64,000 bases of DNA from Bacteroidaceae bacterium (GCA_902362375.1 CABIVS010000003.1:234895-298894), one strand, 5' to 3'; counted from the first letter of the stretch, positions 17,423 to 26,184 are shown. Numbers and translations are program-made. The notes: generated by a model not told the origin, from the letters alone.

Positions 17423-18289
17423 ATGACAACAAAACAATGGATTGGTATTGAAGAAGCAGCAACCAAGTATCAGGTATCTACCAGACGTATTATTACTTGG
17501 TGTAAAAGACAGGAGATTATTTATTCAGAAATCGGTGATTATCTGATGCTTGATGAAAACAGTCTGACGGATTGTCTTGAACGAAATATCCGGTTCAGTC
17601 TTTCCGAAGAAGAACACAAACGCCGGATGGATGAGAAGATGAAGGAAAATGAAGAGGAACTTTTTCTGCTTCAATCGCTGAAAGAGTTGACCCCATTGAT
17701 TCGGTTAATAATAAAAGAGCTTGCCGGAATGATAAGAAATGATGAAAGACGGCAACTGTTTCTCTATACCGTCTTGCAAGGAAACATCAAGGATTTTAGT
17801 GTCCGGAAACACATGAAATATCGTCAAGCGCAGAAAGTATTTGAGGGACTTGTACAGGAAATAAAATCTCAAGCGGGATTCCTTAGGACTTATAAGGAAG
17901 AAAATATCCGCCTTAGAGCAACAATAAGGGCGTATGAAATGAAATCCCGCCAGAATGGCTTTGATAATGATATGCTCATGAGGGAAGCAGAAGAGACGAA
18001 TCCGGAAATTTTTATTCCCGAAGATATAAAAGCGGCAAAGGCTTTGCTCGATACTCCTATCACAGAATTGAAATTTGATATTCGGTCGCAGCGGATCATT
18101 TCTGAAGCTGATATAAAAACGCTCCGGGAACTGCTACAAATCACTTCTCAATATGGGTTTAGGAAATTGCGTGATATGTTACGGAATTTCGGGCTGGTTT
18201 CACAAAAGAAAGTGGAAAAACGCTTGAAAGAGCTGAATGTGCTGGACGTTGCCGGTAACTGTAATTTATATAGGTATCTGGATGAATGA
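17423..18289 (+). CDS. Helix-turn-helix protein with an RNA polymerase alpha-CTD-like C-terminus
   Basis: Predicted 288-residue cytoplasmic protein. Residues ~5-55 (WIGIEEAATKYQVSTRRII) resemble an excisionase/MerR-type winged helix. Residues ~80-150 are helical and could hold a second HTH (FSVRKHMKYRQAQKVFEGLV). A coiled-coil-like stretch follows at ~155-185. Residues ~215-285 (LDTPITELKFDIRSQ, then ADIKTLRELLQI and a helix-hairpin-helix-like end) parallel the RpoA C-terminal domain, which contacts UP-element DNA and activators. Start chosen at the ATG at 17423 (ACGAGG before it), not the ATG at 17360. Likely a DNA-binding regulator; its target may be the adjacent dyad array. Confidence 0.7.
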   Translation: MTTKQWIGIEEAATKYQVSTRRIITWCKRQEIIYSEIGDYLMLDENSLTDCLERNIRFSLSEEEHKRRMDEKMKENEEELFLLQSLKELTPLIRLIIKELAGMIRNDERRQLFLYTVLQGNIKDFSVRKHMKYRQAQKVFEGLVQEIKSQAGFLRTYKEENIRLRATIRAYEMKSRQNGFDNDMLMREAEETNPEIFIPEDIKAAKALLDTPITELKFDIRSQRIISEADIKTLRELLQITSQYGFRKLRDMLRNFGLVSQKKVEKRLKELNVLDVAGNCNLYRYLDE

Positions 18290-18417
18290 CACAGATTGGG
18301 CTGGAGTGTTTCTTTGATAGTATAATAACATGACTGATTTCTTCAAAAATCATTAAAATAGAAAACTTTTCTTCGTTTGTATTGTCTTATAGCCATAAAC
18401 TTTTAAAACGAGAACTT

Positions 18418-18630
18418 ATGGATGATATGATTAACAGGCATGATTCGATAGCCGAAGAAAATATCGAACCGAATGGTCGTCCGGCTAAGAACCAGTTTGA
18501 GGAATGGAGTGGCGAGGTTGCCGACCGTGCCGATGACGCATTTAAGAATGACAAGAAAGACGGTCCCATTAAAGACCGTGAGAAACGTATAAAAGAAATG
18601 GACGAAGTGATTAAAAAGGACCTTGAATAA
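18418..18630 (+). CDS. Small acidic/charged protein, function unknown
   Basis: Predicted 70-residue hydrophilic protein rich in Asp, Glu and Lys (MDDMINRHDSIAEENIEP at the start; a Lys/Glu helix at the end). No signal, membrane segment or recognised domain. The ATG at 18418 is preferred to a TTG at 18382. Its last codons and stop lie inside a terminator hairpin (18613-18642), which sets the end of a transcription unit of one gene or of this gene plus the HTH gene 128 bases upstream. Confidence 0.6.
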   Translation: MDDMINRHDSIAEENIEPNGRPAKNQFEEWSGEVADRADDAFKNDKKDGPIKDREKRIKEMDEVIKKDLE

Positions 18631-18642
18631 AGGTCCTTTTTA
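18613..18642 (+). terminator. Intrinsic terminator overlapping a stop codon
   Basis: AAAAAGGACCTT / AAAGGTCCTTTTT form a strong stem with a short loop and a T-tract. The stop codon TAA (18628-18630) of the small acidic gene falls between the arms. Confidence 0.85.
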
Positions 18643-18783
18643 ATTTTAGTTTGCCGGAGTAATAACTTTAATGTTGAAATATTGAAACTAGAGCAGGTTT
18701 CACCCATCGTATGATGGGCGGTTTTATTTCTAATATGATCTTAAATAAATTCACTAAATGTGCGAATTTTAAATTTGAAATAG

Positions 18784-18791
18784 TATCTTTG
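18784..18791 (+). promoter_or_regulatory. -7 box for the higBA operon
   Basis: TATCTTTG lies 19 bases upstream of the toxin ATG, giving a very short leader. Confidence 0.6.
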
Positions 18792-18809
18792 TTGCATCAA
18801 TAAATAGCT

Positions 18810-19130
18810 ATGAATGTAGAATTTGAAAAAGATTATTTAGCTGACCTGTATGAAAAGGGGAAAATGACCGATAAAAAACATCGGTTCCAGCCCAATATCG
18901 TAAAGGGATATTTGAAGTGCGTGAAAGTCTTAATGAATATCTCCAGAATGGAGGATTTGTTCACATTCCAATCTTTGAATTATGAAAAACTGAAGGGGGA
19001 CAAAAAGGGGCTTTCTTCTTTGCGCATAAACGACCAATATCGTTTGGAGTTTAGGGAAATACCCAGTCAAAGCGATCAATCAATAATAGAAATATGTTCG
19101 ATAGTAGATATAACGAATCATTATAAATAA
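18810..19130 (+). CDS. higB: HigB-type toxin (RelE/ParE superfamily)
   Basis: A 106-residue protein of the RelE/HigB mRNA-interferase fold, usually a ribosome-dependent endoribonuclease. Visible features: an N-terminal strand-helix (MNVEFEKDYLADLYEKGK), a two-helix segment, then the core beta sheet with LKGDKKGLSSLRINDQYRLEFRE, containing the basic residues that typically contact mRNA, and the closing CSIVDITNHYK. The toxin-first order with the antitoxin five bases downstream is the HigBA arrangement. Autoregulation by the antitoxin is the family norm. Confidence 0.88.
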   Translation: MNVEFEKDYLADLYEKGKMTDKKHRFQPNIVKGYLKCVKVLMNISRMEDLFTFQSLNYEKLKGDKKGLSSLRINDQYRLEFREIPSQSDQSIIEICSIVDITNHYK

Positions 19131-19135
19131 AGGAT

Positions 19136-19456
19136 ATGGGAAAATTAGCTAACAATTTACAGTCGTTCACTCCGTATCATCCTGGTGAATTGGTAAAAGA
19201 TGAATTGGAATACCGGGCTATAAAGCAAAAGGATTTTGCTGAAAAGTTCAATATATCTTATAGTGTATTGAATGAAGTCTTGAACGGGAAAAGAAATATA
19301 ACTTCTGAATTTGCATTAGTCTTGGAAGCTGCTTTGGGCATCAAGGCAGATGTTTTGGTTAGAATTCAAACAGATTACAATTTGGATATGGCTAGAAATA
19401 GCGATAAGCTAAAGGAGAGACTTAATAATATTAGAAAAATTGCATCTGCATTATAG
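19136..19456 (+). CDS. higA: HigA-type antitoxin (XRE family)
   Basis: A 106-residue antitoxin with an XRE helix-turn-helix: YHPGELVKDELEYRAIKQ begins the HigA signature, followed by KDFAEKFNISYSVLNEVLNG and ITSEFALVLEAALGIKADVL. The C-terminal ~30 residues are basic and may wrap the toxin. HigA neutralises HigB and represses the operon. A weak hairpin (TCGCTT / AAGCGA, 19487-19502) follows and may end the transcript. Confidence 0.9.
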   Translation: MGKLANNLQSFTPYHPGELVKDELEYRAIKQKDFAEKFNISYSVLNEVLNGKRNITSEFALVLEAALGIKADVLVRIQTDYNLDMARNSDKLKERLNNIRKIASAL

Positions 19457-19522
19457 ATTTATCTTATTAAATAATCTGACAACCAATCGCTTGACTAAGC
19501 GAAGTCGGGCTTTAGTTTAACT

Positions 19523-19552
19523 AAAAAAGGGAAACCAATTTCTTGATTTCCC
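19523..19552 (-). terminator. Terminator after tRNA-Ala
   Basis: On the minus strand GGGAAATCAA, a GAAA tetraloop and TTGGTTTCCC (one G-U pair) are followed by TTTTTT, immediately downstream of the encoded CCA. Confidence 0.9.
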
Positions 19553-19556
19553 TGCT

Positions 19557-19633
19557 TGGTGGAGCGTATCGGACTCGAACCGATCACCTCGACACTGCCA
19601 GTGTCGCGCTCTAGCCAGATGAGCTAACGCCCC
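19557..19633 (-). tRNA. tRNA-Ala (anticodon GGC)
   Basis: A complete cloverleaf reads on the minus strand from GGGGCGT at 19633. The acceptor stem GGGGCGT / ACGCTCC pairs (one G-U), the anticodon stem is CGACA / TGTCG with loop CTGGCAG, giving anticodon GGC for alanine codons GCC/GCU. The T loop GGTTCGAGTCC is standard. Discriminator A and the CCA end are encoded. A terminator follows and a TATATTTG box lies upstream. Confidence 0.96.
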
Positions 19634-19683
19634 TTTTCTATCTTATATGATAACGTTTGTAAACGAATCCTTTTTTGTTGGCG

Positions 19684-19691
19684 CAAATATA
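19684..19691 (-). promoter_or_regulatory. -7 box for tRNA-Ala
   Basis: CAAATATA on the plus strand is TATATTTG on the minus strand, 51 bases upstream of the mature tRNA 5' end. Confidence 0.5.
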
Positions 19692-19714
19692 ATGCATTAT
19701 TCTGAAATAATTGC

Positions 19715-19722
19715 TATGTTTG
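19715..19722 (+). promoter_or_regulatory. -7 box for the DUF4286-ruvC-pulA operon
   Basis: TATGTTTG lies 28 bases upstream of the ATG at 19750 and is divergent from the tRNA promoter. Confidence 0.5.
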
Positions 19723-19749
19723 CGGTAAATAATAGTATGAAATTAAGAT

Positions 19750-20052
19750 ATGCTGATTTATAATACAACTTTTCAAGTGGACGATGACGTTCACGACAAT
19801 TTTATGATTTGGATAAAAGAAAGCTATATCCCTGAAATACAGAAACACGGTGCTTTAAAAGCACCGCGTATTTGCCGGATATTGAGTCATCGGGAAGAAG
19901 GAAGTGCGTATTCTTTGCAATGGGAGGTGGAAAGCAGCGGGTTGCTGCATCGTTGGCATCTGGAACAGGGAGTACGTCTGAATGATGAACTAACAAAAAT
20001 ATTTAAAGATAAAGTGATCGGGTTTCCGACCCTGATGGAGGTGATAGAGTGA
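19750..20052 (+). CDS. DUF4286 family protein
   Basis: A 100-residue small soluble protein starting [18 protein letters not shown], with [10 protein letters not shown] and the LHRWHLEQG motif typical of DUF4286. The fold resembles a ferredoxin-like dimeric barrel; no activity is known. Its stop codon overlaps the GTG start of ruvC (GTGA), so the two are translationally coupled. Confidence 0.88.
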   Translation: MLIYNTTFQVDDDVHDNFMIWIKESYIPEIQKHGALKAPRICRILSHREEGSAYSLQWEVESSGLLHRWHLEQGVRLNDELTKIFKDKVIGFPTLMEVIE

Positions 20053-20615
20053 TTCAACCGGTAAAAGAAAAGATAATCCTGGGGATTGACCCCGGTACGA
20101 CAATCATGGGATATGGTGTTCTAAGAGTGAAAGGAACCAAGCCCGAAATGATTGCGATGGGGATTATCGACTTGCGTAAATTTGCCAACCACTATCTGAA
20201 ACTTCGCCATATCCATGAACGGGTATTGAGCATTATTGAAAGTTATCTGCCTGATGAGCTGGCTATTGAAGCTCCTTTCTTCGGTAAAAATGTACAATCG
20301 ATGTTGAAGTTGGGCCGTGCACAGGGGGTAGCGATGGCAGTAGCATTGAGCCGGGACATTCCGATTACGGAATATGCTCCTTTGAAGATAAAGATGGCTA
20401 TCACCGGAAACGGTCAGGCATCAAAGGAACAGGTGGCGGATATGTTACAGCGGATGTTGCGCTTTCCCAAAGAGGATATGCCTACTTTTATGGATGCAAC
20501 GGACGGATTGGCAGCAGCCTATTGTCATTTCCTGCAAATGGGGCGGCCGACAATGGAAAAAGGTTATAATAGCTGGAAGGATTTTATAGCGAAGAATCCG
20601 GATAAGGTGAAGTAA
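20049..20615 (+). CDS. ruvC: Holliday junction resolvase RuvC
   Basis: A 188-residue homodimeric endonuclease that cuts Holliday junctions with RuvAB. The RNase H-like core is intact: [12 protein letters not shown] carries catalytic Asp14, [11 protein letters not shown] the catalytic Glu, and [13 protein letters not shown] the C-terminal acidic pair. It begins with GTG at 20049, overlapping the DUF4286 stop by four bases. The next gene, the pullulanase, begins 51 bases on. Confidence 0.96.
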   Translation: MIQPVKEKIILGIDPGTTIMGYGVLRVKGTKPEMIAMGIIDLRKFANHYLKLRHIHERVLSIIESYLPDELAIEAPFFGKNVQSMLKLGRAQGVAMAVALSRDIPITEYAPLKIKMAITGNGQASKEQVADMLQRMLRFPKEDMPTFMDATDGLAAAYCHFLQMGRPTMEKGYNSWKDFIAKNPDKVK

Positions 20616-20666
20616 AGCGACTGATTATAGGGATAGATATAAAGGAAATATCTAGGGGAGGTTTAA

Positions 20667-22673
20667 ATGAAGATGGGAAGTAATTATTTAGCAATATTAG
20701 GGGTGACTACAGTGACAACAGTAATGAGCTGCTCCCCTGCGAAAAAGGAATATGCTTCTTTTGAGCTGTATCCGGTTCGTACGGGAAGTCTTATGGAAAT
20801 GGAATATACGCCGTTGGCAACCAAATTCTATCTTTGGTCACCAACTGCAGAAGAAGTACGCCTGATGCTATATGATGCCGGTGAAGGCGGACATGCTTAT
20901 GAAACAGTAAAGATGGAGCCCACAGAAGATGGAACCTGGACAACTTCAGTAGATAAGAACCTGCTTGGTAAATTCTATGCCTTCAATGTAAAAATCAATG
21001 ATAAATGGCAGGGAGACACGCCGGGAATCAATGCACATGCTGTCGGAGTGAATGGGAAACGTGCCGCCATTATTGACTGGAAGACTACAAATCCCGAGGG
21101 ATGGGAGAGTGACAGACGTCCTTCTCTGAAATCTCCTGCTGATATGATTATCTATGAAATGCATCATCGTGACTTCTCGGTTGATTCTACTTCGGGAATT
21201 AAGAATAAAGGTAAATACCTCGCATTGACTGAACACGGGACCATGAATTCGGATCGGTTACTGACCGGTATCGATCACTTGATAGAACTGGGAGTGACAC
21301 ATGTACATCTTCTTCCTTCCTCTGACTATGCTTCTATCGACGAAACAAAACTGGAAGAAAACCACTATAACTGGGGATATGATCCGGCGAATTATAATGT
21401 GCCGGATGGCTCTTATTCAACTGATCCTTATCAACCTGCCACTCGTGTGAAAGAGTTCAAACAGATGGTACAAGCACTGCATAGAGCTGGTATCCGTGTG
21501 ATAATGGATATGGTTTACAATCATACTTTTAATACTGTTGAAAGTAACTTCGAACGTACTGTTCCCGGTTATTTTTATCGTCAGAAAGAAGACGGGACAT
21601 TGGCAAATGGTTCCGGATGCGGTAATGAGACGGCAAGTGAACGCCCTATGATGCGCAAGTTCATGATAGAGTCCGTTCTTTACTGGATAAAAGAATATCA
21701 TATTGACGGTTTCCGCTTTGACTTGATGGGAGTACATGATATTGAAACCATGAATGAGATCCGGAAAGCTGTGAACAAGGTTGATCCTACCATCTGTATT
21801 TATGGAGAAGGTTGGGCAGCCGACACTCCCCAATATCCGGCAGATTCGTTGGCTATGAAAGGGAATGTTTCCCATATGCCCGGAATTGCCGTATTCTCGG
21901 ATGAATTGCGTGACGGGCTTTGCGGACCTGTATGGAAAAAAGAGAAAGGTGCTTTCCTTGCCGGAGTTCCCGGAGCAGAAATGAGTGTTAAATTCGGTAT
22001 TGTGGGTGCTATTAAGCATCCGCAAGTACGGTGTGATTCCGTCAATTACAGTCAGAAACCGTGGGCGGAACAGCCTACCCAGATGATTAGCTATGTTTCC
22101 TGTCATGACGGTTTGTGCCTTGTTGATCGCTTGAAAGCAAGTATGCCGGGAGCTACTCCCGAACAACTGGTCCGGCTTGATAAGCTTGCGCAAACGGTAG
22201 TCTTCACTTCGCAAGGTATTCCTTTTATCTATGCAGGAGAAGAGGTGATGCGCGATAAACAAGGAGTGGACAATAGTTATAAGAGTCCGGATGCAGTCAA
22301 TGCTATCGATTGGCGACGTAAAACGACGAACGGAGATGTTTTCATGTATTATAAACGACTCATAGATTTGCGTAAGTCCCATCCCGCTTTCCGTATGGGA
22401 GATGCGGAAAAGGTCCGGAAGCATCTGGAGTTTCTTCCGGTGGAAGGACAAAACCTGATTGCATTCCGCCTGAAGGATCATGCGAACGGAGATAGTTGGG
22501 AAGATATTATCGTGGCTTTTAATTCCCGTATGACTCCTGCGCGTTTGGAAGTGCCTGTTGGTAAATATACAGTGGTATGCAAAGACGGCGTGATAGATGT
22601 GCGTGGATTAGGTACGCAAACCGGGCCGGAAGTGATTATTCCCGGACAGTCTGCATTGATTATGTATAAGTAA
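20667..22673 (+). CDS. pulA: Type I pullulanase-like lipoprotein (GH13 with CBM48)
   Basis: A 668-residue protein: lipoprotein signal with Cys22 (VMSC), a CBM48-like N-terminal domain (~40-140), then a GH13 barrel. The pullulanase region-I signature YNWGYDPANYNVPDGSYS is present, and DMVYNHTF gives conserved region I of GH13. The nucleophile is Asp352 (GFRFDLMG) and the acid/base Glu381 (GEGW); SYVSCHDG gives the third acid. It should cleave alpha-1,6 branches of pullulan, glycogen or amylopectin-derived oligosaccharides, at the periplasmic or outer surface. It shares an operon position with ruvC but no function. Confidence 0.93.
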   Translation: MKMGSNYLAILGVTTVTTVMSCSPAKKEYASFELYPVRTGSLMEMEYTPLATKFYLWSPTAEEVRLMLYDAGEGGHAYETVKMEPTEDGTWTTSVDKNLLGKFYAFNVKINDKWQGDTPGINAHAVGVNGKRAAIIDWKTTNPEGWESDRRPSLKSPADMIIYEMHHRDFSVDSTSGIKNKGKYLALTEHGTMNSDRLLTGIDHLIELGVTHVHLLPSSDYASIDETKLEENHYNWGYDPANYNVPDGSYSTDPYQPATRVKEFKQMVQALHRAGIRVIMDMVYNHTFNTVESNFERTVPGYFYRQKEDGTLANGSGCGNETASERPMMRKFMIESVLYWIKEYHIDGFRFDLMGVHDIETMNEIRKAVNKVDPTICIYGEGWAADTPQYPADSLAMKGNVSHMPGIAVFSDELRDGLCGPVWKKEKGAFLAGVPGAEMSVKFGIVGAIKHPQVRCDSVNYSQKPWAEQPTQMISYVSCHDGLCLVDRLKASMPGATPEQLVRLDKLAQTVVFTSQGIPFIYAGEEVMRDKQGVDNSYKSPDAVNAIDWRRKTTNGDVFMYYKRLIDLRKSHPAFRMGDAEKVRKHLEFLPVEGQNLIAFRLKDHANGDSWEDIIVAFNSRMTPARLEVPVGKYTVVCKDGVIDVRGLGTQTGPEVIIPGQSALIMYK

Positions 22674-22784
22674 CTTTTGTTTGAAGACAGAGAATCTTTC
22701 CGGTATACATTTCAATAACAATTTCGGTAAATCTACCTGCTTTATGAATATTTAGCGGGGCAATTCTTAATGATTATTCATGAA

Positions 22785-22823
22785 AACGGATTGAATGAAT
22801 AACAATAACTGCTGTAATCCGTT
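22785..22823 (+). terminator. Possible terminator after pulA
   Basis: AACGGATT (22785-22792) and AATCCGTT (22816-22823) form a short stem with a 23-base loop, followed by a T-rich stretch. It is 110 bases past the stop codon and weak. Confidence 0.35.
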
Positions 22824-22873
22824 CTTGTTAAATCTTTCTTTTTCCTCCTGTTCATTGGTGGTTTCAGCTTGGA

Positions 22874-22922
22874 TGTAACATCGCAACAAGTTTTTGTAAC
22901 ATACGTAAACGATGATGTAACA
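22874..22922 (+). promoter_or_regulatory. Three TGTAACA direct repeats at 21-bp spacing, putative operator
   Basis: TGTAACA occurs at 22874-22880, 22895-22901 and 22916-22922: exactly 21 bases apart, separated by 14-base spacers. Degenerate copies (CGCAACA at 22883, CGTAAAC at 22904) lie nine bases after the first two. Same-strand repeats at two helical turns fit an AraC-type regulator, which binds with two helix-turn-helix motifs per subunit. The array ends 52 bases before the -7 box at 22974. Confidence 0.7.
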
Positions 22923-22973
22923 AGCGAGTAATGATTTGAATCAGAATTTCTGGGTAAGTGGGAAGAAACTTCC

Positions 22974-22981
22974 TAAGTTTG
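22974..22981 (+). promoter_or_regulatory. -7 box for the xylan cassette
   Basis: TAAGTTTG fits TAnnTTTG and lies 75 bases upstream of the esterase ATG at 23056. It lies inside the in-frame extension starting at 22936, which argues against that longer start. Confidence 0.55.
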
Positions 22982-23055
22982 CAAAGTGGAATCCCGATGG
23001 ATTTCTTCTCTTGCTAAATTATCATGAAATAAAGACATATAAAAGAAAAGACAGA

Positions 23056-24708
23056 ATGAATAAGTATTGGTTTTATAAGGTAGGGTTAGTAGTTGTGTTC
23101 CTTTGCTTCGCCTTGTTGGGCGGAGCAAAGGTTAAACTTCCGGCTCTTGTTTCCGACGGAATGGTACTTCAGCGTGGGGAACCTGTCAATATCTGGGGAA
23201 CGGCTGATCCTGATGAAACCGTTGATATAACTTTCCTGAAAAAGAAATATAAGACTGTTGCCGATGTACAAGGTAACTGGAAAGTGACTTTGCCTGTTTT
23301 GAAAGCCGGCGGACCTTATACGATGACCATTAATGATATCGAATTAAAAGATATTCTTATTGGTGATGTTTGGGTATGTTCGGGACAGTCGAATATGGAA
23401 TTGCCTGTTTCACGGGTTACAGATCGTTTTCGCGATGAAATATCTACGGACAGTAACTATCCGATGGTGCGCTATATAAAAACACCTCTCCTCTATAATT
23501 TTCATGCCCCGCAGGCAGATATTCCGGGAATTTCCTGGCAGGCAATGACTCCTGAAAATGTGATGCCTTTCTCTGCTTTGGTCTATTTTTTCGCTAAAGA
23601 TATCTATCAGAAAACAAAAGTTCCGGTAGGAATCATAAATTCCAGTGTCGGAGGTTCACCAGTAGAAGCGTGGATCAGCGAGGAAGGGTTGAAGCCTTTT
23701 CCATTTTATTTGAATGAAAAGCGTATTTATGAGGCGGACGATTTGATGGAGTCGATGAAAAGAGAGGAAAGGAAGAAAAGTCATGCCTGGAATGTGTCGT
23801 TATATCAGGGAGACAAAGGGATGCATGAGGCTACCCCTTGGTATGCTACCGATTATGATGATAGCAATTGGAAAGAAACGGATTTGTTTGCTTCTGGCTG
23901 GGCAACAAACGGACTGAATACCATCAATGGCTCCCACTGGTTCCGTAAAGACTTTCAGGTGTCTGCAAAACAGGCGGGAGAGAAAGCGACTCTTCGTTTG
24001 GGATGCATCGTCGATGCAGATTCAGTCTATGTAAATGGCACATTTGTGGGGTCTGTCTCTTATCAGTATCCTCCCCGTATCTATACCATTCCTGCCGGAT
24101 TGTTGAAAGCCGGAAAAAATACAATAACCATACGCCTGTTCAGTTATGGCGGTCGTCCTCAATTTGTAAAGGAAAAGCCTTATAAAATCCTTTTCGGAAA
24201 AGGGCAGCCTGAAAAAGGAGGGTCGGAGATCAATCTGGAGGGGAGTTGGAAATATCACCTCGGTGCTCCTATGCCCGCTGCTCCGGGACAAACAGCTTTC
24301 CATTATAAACCCACAGGACTGTATAATGCCATGATTGCTCCTTTGCTGAACTATACGGTATCCGGTGTCATCTGGTATCAGGGAGAATCGAATGTTTCGC
24401 GCAGAAATGAATATAAAGATTTGCTGACAGCCATGATTACCGATTGGAGACAACGATGGAATAAGTCGGATATGCCTTTTTATATTATTGAGCTGGCGGA
24501 TTTTCTTTCACCCACAGATAAAGGAGGACGCGCTGCCTGGGCGGAATTCCGGAAAGCGCAGGCGGAAGTAGCCGATACAAATAAAAATGTTATTCTGATT
24601 AAAAACAGTGATTTAGGAGAATGGAATGATATTCATCCATTGGATAAAAAGACGCTAGGGAAACGAGTGGCAGCAGCTATCTTGATAGAAATGAATACGA
24701 AAAACTGA
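23056..24708 (+). CDS. Sialate-O-acetylesterase-like (SGNH) carbohydrate esterase of the xylan cassette
   Basis: Predicted 550-residue exported enzyme. A signal peptide (hydrophobic ~7-24) precedes a beta-rich domain (VKLPALVSDGMVLQRGE), then the SGNH esterase core with nucleophile motif CSGQSNMEL and SSVGGSPVEAWIS. A jelly-roll insertion (~residues 245-400) is followed by the second half of the esterase (GVIWYQGESNV) and the terminal catalytic Asp-x-x-His, in NDIHPLDK. Annotated relatives are called 9-O-acetylesterases, but in this cassette an acetyl-xylan or acetylated glucuronoxylan substrate is far more likely. The ATG at 23056 gives the signal peptide and lies after the promoter box. Confidence 0.85.
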   Translation: MNKYWFYKVGLVVVFLCFALLGGAKVKLPALVSDGMVLQRGEPVNIWGTADPDETVDITFLKKKYKTVADVQGNWKVTLPVLKAGGPYTMTINDIELKDILIGDVWVCSGQSNMELPVSRVTDRFRDEISTDSNYPMVRYIKTPLLYNFHAPQADIPGISWQAMTPENVMPFSALVYFFAKDIYQKTKVPVGIINSSVGGSPVEAWISEEGLKPFPFYLNEKRIYEADDLMESMKREERKKSHAWNVSLYQGDKGMHEATPWYATDYDDSNWKETDLFASGWATNGLNTINGSHWFRKDFQVSAKQAGEKATLRLGCIVDADSVYVNGTFVGSVSYQYPPRIYTIPAGLLKAGKNTITIRLFSYGGRPQFVKEKPYKILFGKGQPEKGGSEINLEGSWKYHLGAPMPAAPGQTAFHYKPTGLYNAMIAPLLNYTVSGVIWYQGESNVSRRNEYKDLLTAMITDWRQRWNKSDMPFYIIELADFLSPTDKGGRAAWAEFRKAQAEVADTNKNVILIKNSDLGEWNDIHPLDKKTLGKRVAAAILIEMNTKN

Positions 24709-24730
24709 AAATGACCAATTTATCTATTTT

Positions 24731-26146
24731 ATGGAGAATACAATAAAGACCAATGAAGCGAAAGGTTTCTATAAACTCTCTTGGCTTCAACGTATAGGAT
24801 TCGGTTCCGGTGATTTGGCGCAAAACCTTATTTACCAAACCGTATGTATGTATCTGCTGATTTTTTATACCAATGTATATGGACTTAAACCGGAAGTGGC
24901 AGCCGTGATGTTTCTTATTGTCAGGATAGTGGATGTGCTTTGGGATCCTCTGGTGGGTGCTTTCGTCGATAAGCACAATCCTAAACTAGGCAAATACCGT
25001 TCATACCTTATTTGGGGAGGAATTCCGCTGACAGGTTTTGCTATTCTTTGTTTTTGGAACGGCTTTTCGGGCTCACTGTTCTATGCCTATTTCACTTACG
25101 TTGGATTATCCATGTGTTATACATTGATTAATGTGCCTTATGGAGCATTGAATGCGTCACTTACCCGTGATACGAATGAAATCACGGTGTTGACGTCAGT
25201 GCGTATGTTTCTTGCCAATTTGGGCGGTTTGGCCGTGGCATACGGTATTCCGATACTGGTGAAGGTGTTGTCTCCCGATGGTAAAATCAATACTACTGCA
25301 TCTGCTAACGCATGGTTTATTACGATGACTATTTATGCTGTTATCGGATTGGTATTATTGGTGTTTTGTTTTAGCCAGACACAAGAGCGTGTAGTTATGA
25401 ACCGGGAGGAGACTTCTAAAGTAAAAGTGTCCGACTTGTGGGTAGAATTTTGTAGAAATAAACCTTTGCGTATTTTGGCATTCTTTTTCATTACTGCTTT
25501 TGCAATGATGGCCATTGGTAATTCTGCCGGTTCATATTATATGATTTATAATGTACGTGCACCGGAGATGTTACCTTATTTCATGGCCTTGGGCTCGATA
25601 CCCGCATTCATTTTCATGCCGATGGTACCTGCCATTAAACGTGCTATTGGAAAAAAGCAAATGTTTTATGTATTCCTTTCAGTCGCTATATTGGGTATGG
25701 CATTGCTGTATATTATTTCTGTGGTTCCGGTACTCAAAACACAGATATGGCTGGTCTTTGTGGCGCAGTTCATAAAATCTACCGGAGTCATTATTGCAAC
25801 AGGGTATATGTGGGCTTTGGTTCCTGAAGTAATTTCGTATGGCGAATATACTCATGGTAAACGTATTTCGGGCATAGTCAATGCTTTGACTGGTATTTTC
25901 TATAAAGCGGGAATGGCTCTTGGAGGAGTTGTACCGGGACTTGTTATGGCTTTTGTCGGATTCGACCAGACAAATGAAGTGTCACAATCGCCTTTTGCCG
26001 AACAGGGAATACTGTGGCTCGTGGCCGTTATTCCGGCATTGTTACTTTTGGTAGCTATGTTCATTATTTCTAAATATGAACTGGAAGATAATGTGATTGA
26101 CAATATTAATGAGGAGATAGAATCGCGCTGTAAGAAAGGCGAATAG
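24731..26146 (+). CDS. GPH-family sugar:cation symporter (xylooligosaccharide uptake candidate)
   Basis: A 471-residue inner-membrane transporter with 12 predicted helices. The pattern near the N-terminus (LSWLQRIGFGSGDLAQNL; VRIVDVLWDPLVGAFVD) and the TGYMWALVPEVISYGEY segment place it in the glycoside-pentoside-hexuronide (MelB/XynT-like) family, which imports oligosaccharides with Na+ or H+. Its position between a xylan esterase and a xylanase points to (glucurono)xylooligosaccharides. The gene starts 22 bases after the esterase stop and is 38 bases before the GH10 gene. Confidence 0.92.
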   Translation: MENTIKTNEAKGFYKLSWLQRIGFGSGDLAQNLIYQTVCMYLLIFYTNVYGLKPEVAAVMFLIVRIVDVLWDPLVGAFVDKHNPKLGKYRSYLIWGGIPLTGFAILCFWNGFSGSLFYAYFTYVGLSMCYTLINVPYGALNASLTRDTNEITVLTSVRMFLANLGGLAVAYGIPILVKVLSPDGKINTTASANAWFITMTIYAVIGLVLLVFCFSQTQERVVMNREETSKVKVSDLWVEFCRNKPLRILAFFFITAFAMMAIGNSAGSYYMIYNVRAPEMLPYFMALGSIPAFIFMPMVPAIKRAIGKKQMFYVFLSVAILGMALLYIISVVPVLKTQIWLVFVAQFIKSTGVIIATGYMWALVPEVISYGEYTHGKRISGIVNALTGIFYKAGMALGGVVPGLVMAFVGFDQTNEVSQSPFAEQGILWLVAVIPALLLLVAMFIISKYELEDNVIDNINEEIESRCKKGE

Positions 26147-26184
26147 ATAAGATGTAGAATGTTTATTACTCAAAAATATAACGT

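Noticed and set aside
19557..19633. Integration site at the tRNA-Ala 3' end
   Set aside because: No second copy of the tRNA 3' sequence was seen in the neighbouring 3 kb and no integrase gene is present.
21417..22481. 354-codon open frame on the minus strand within pulA
   Set aside because: It is antisense to the pullulanase catalytic domain, has no promoter or start context and no recognisable motif.
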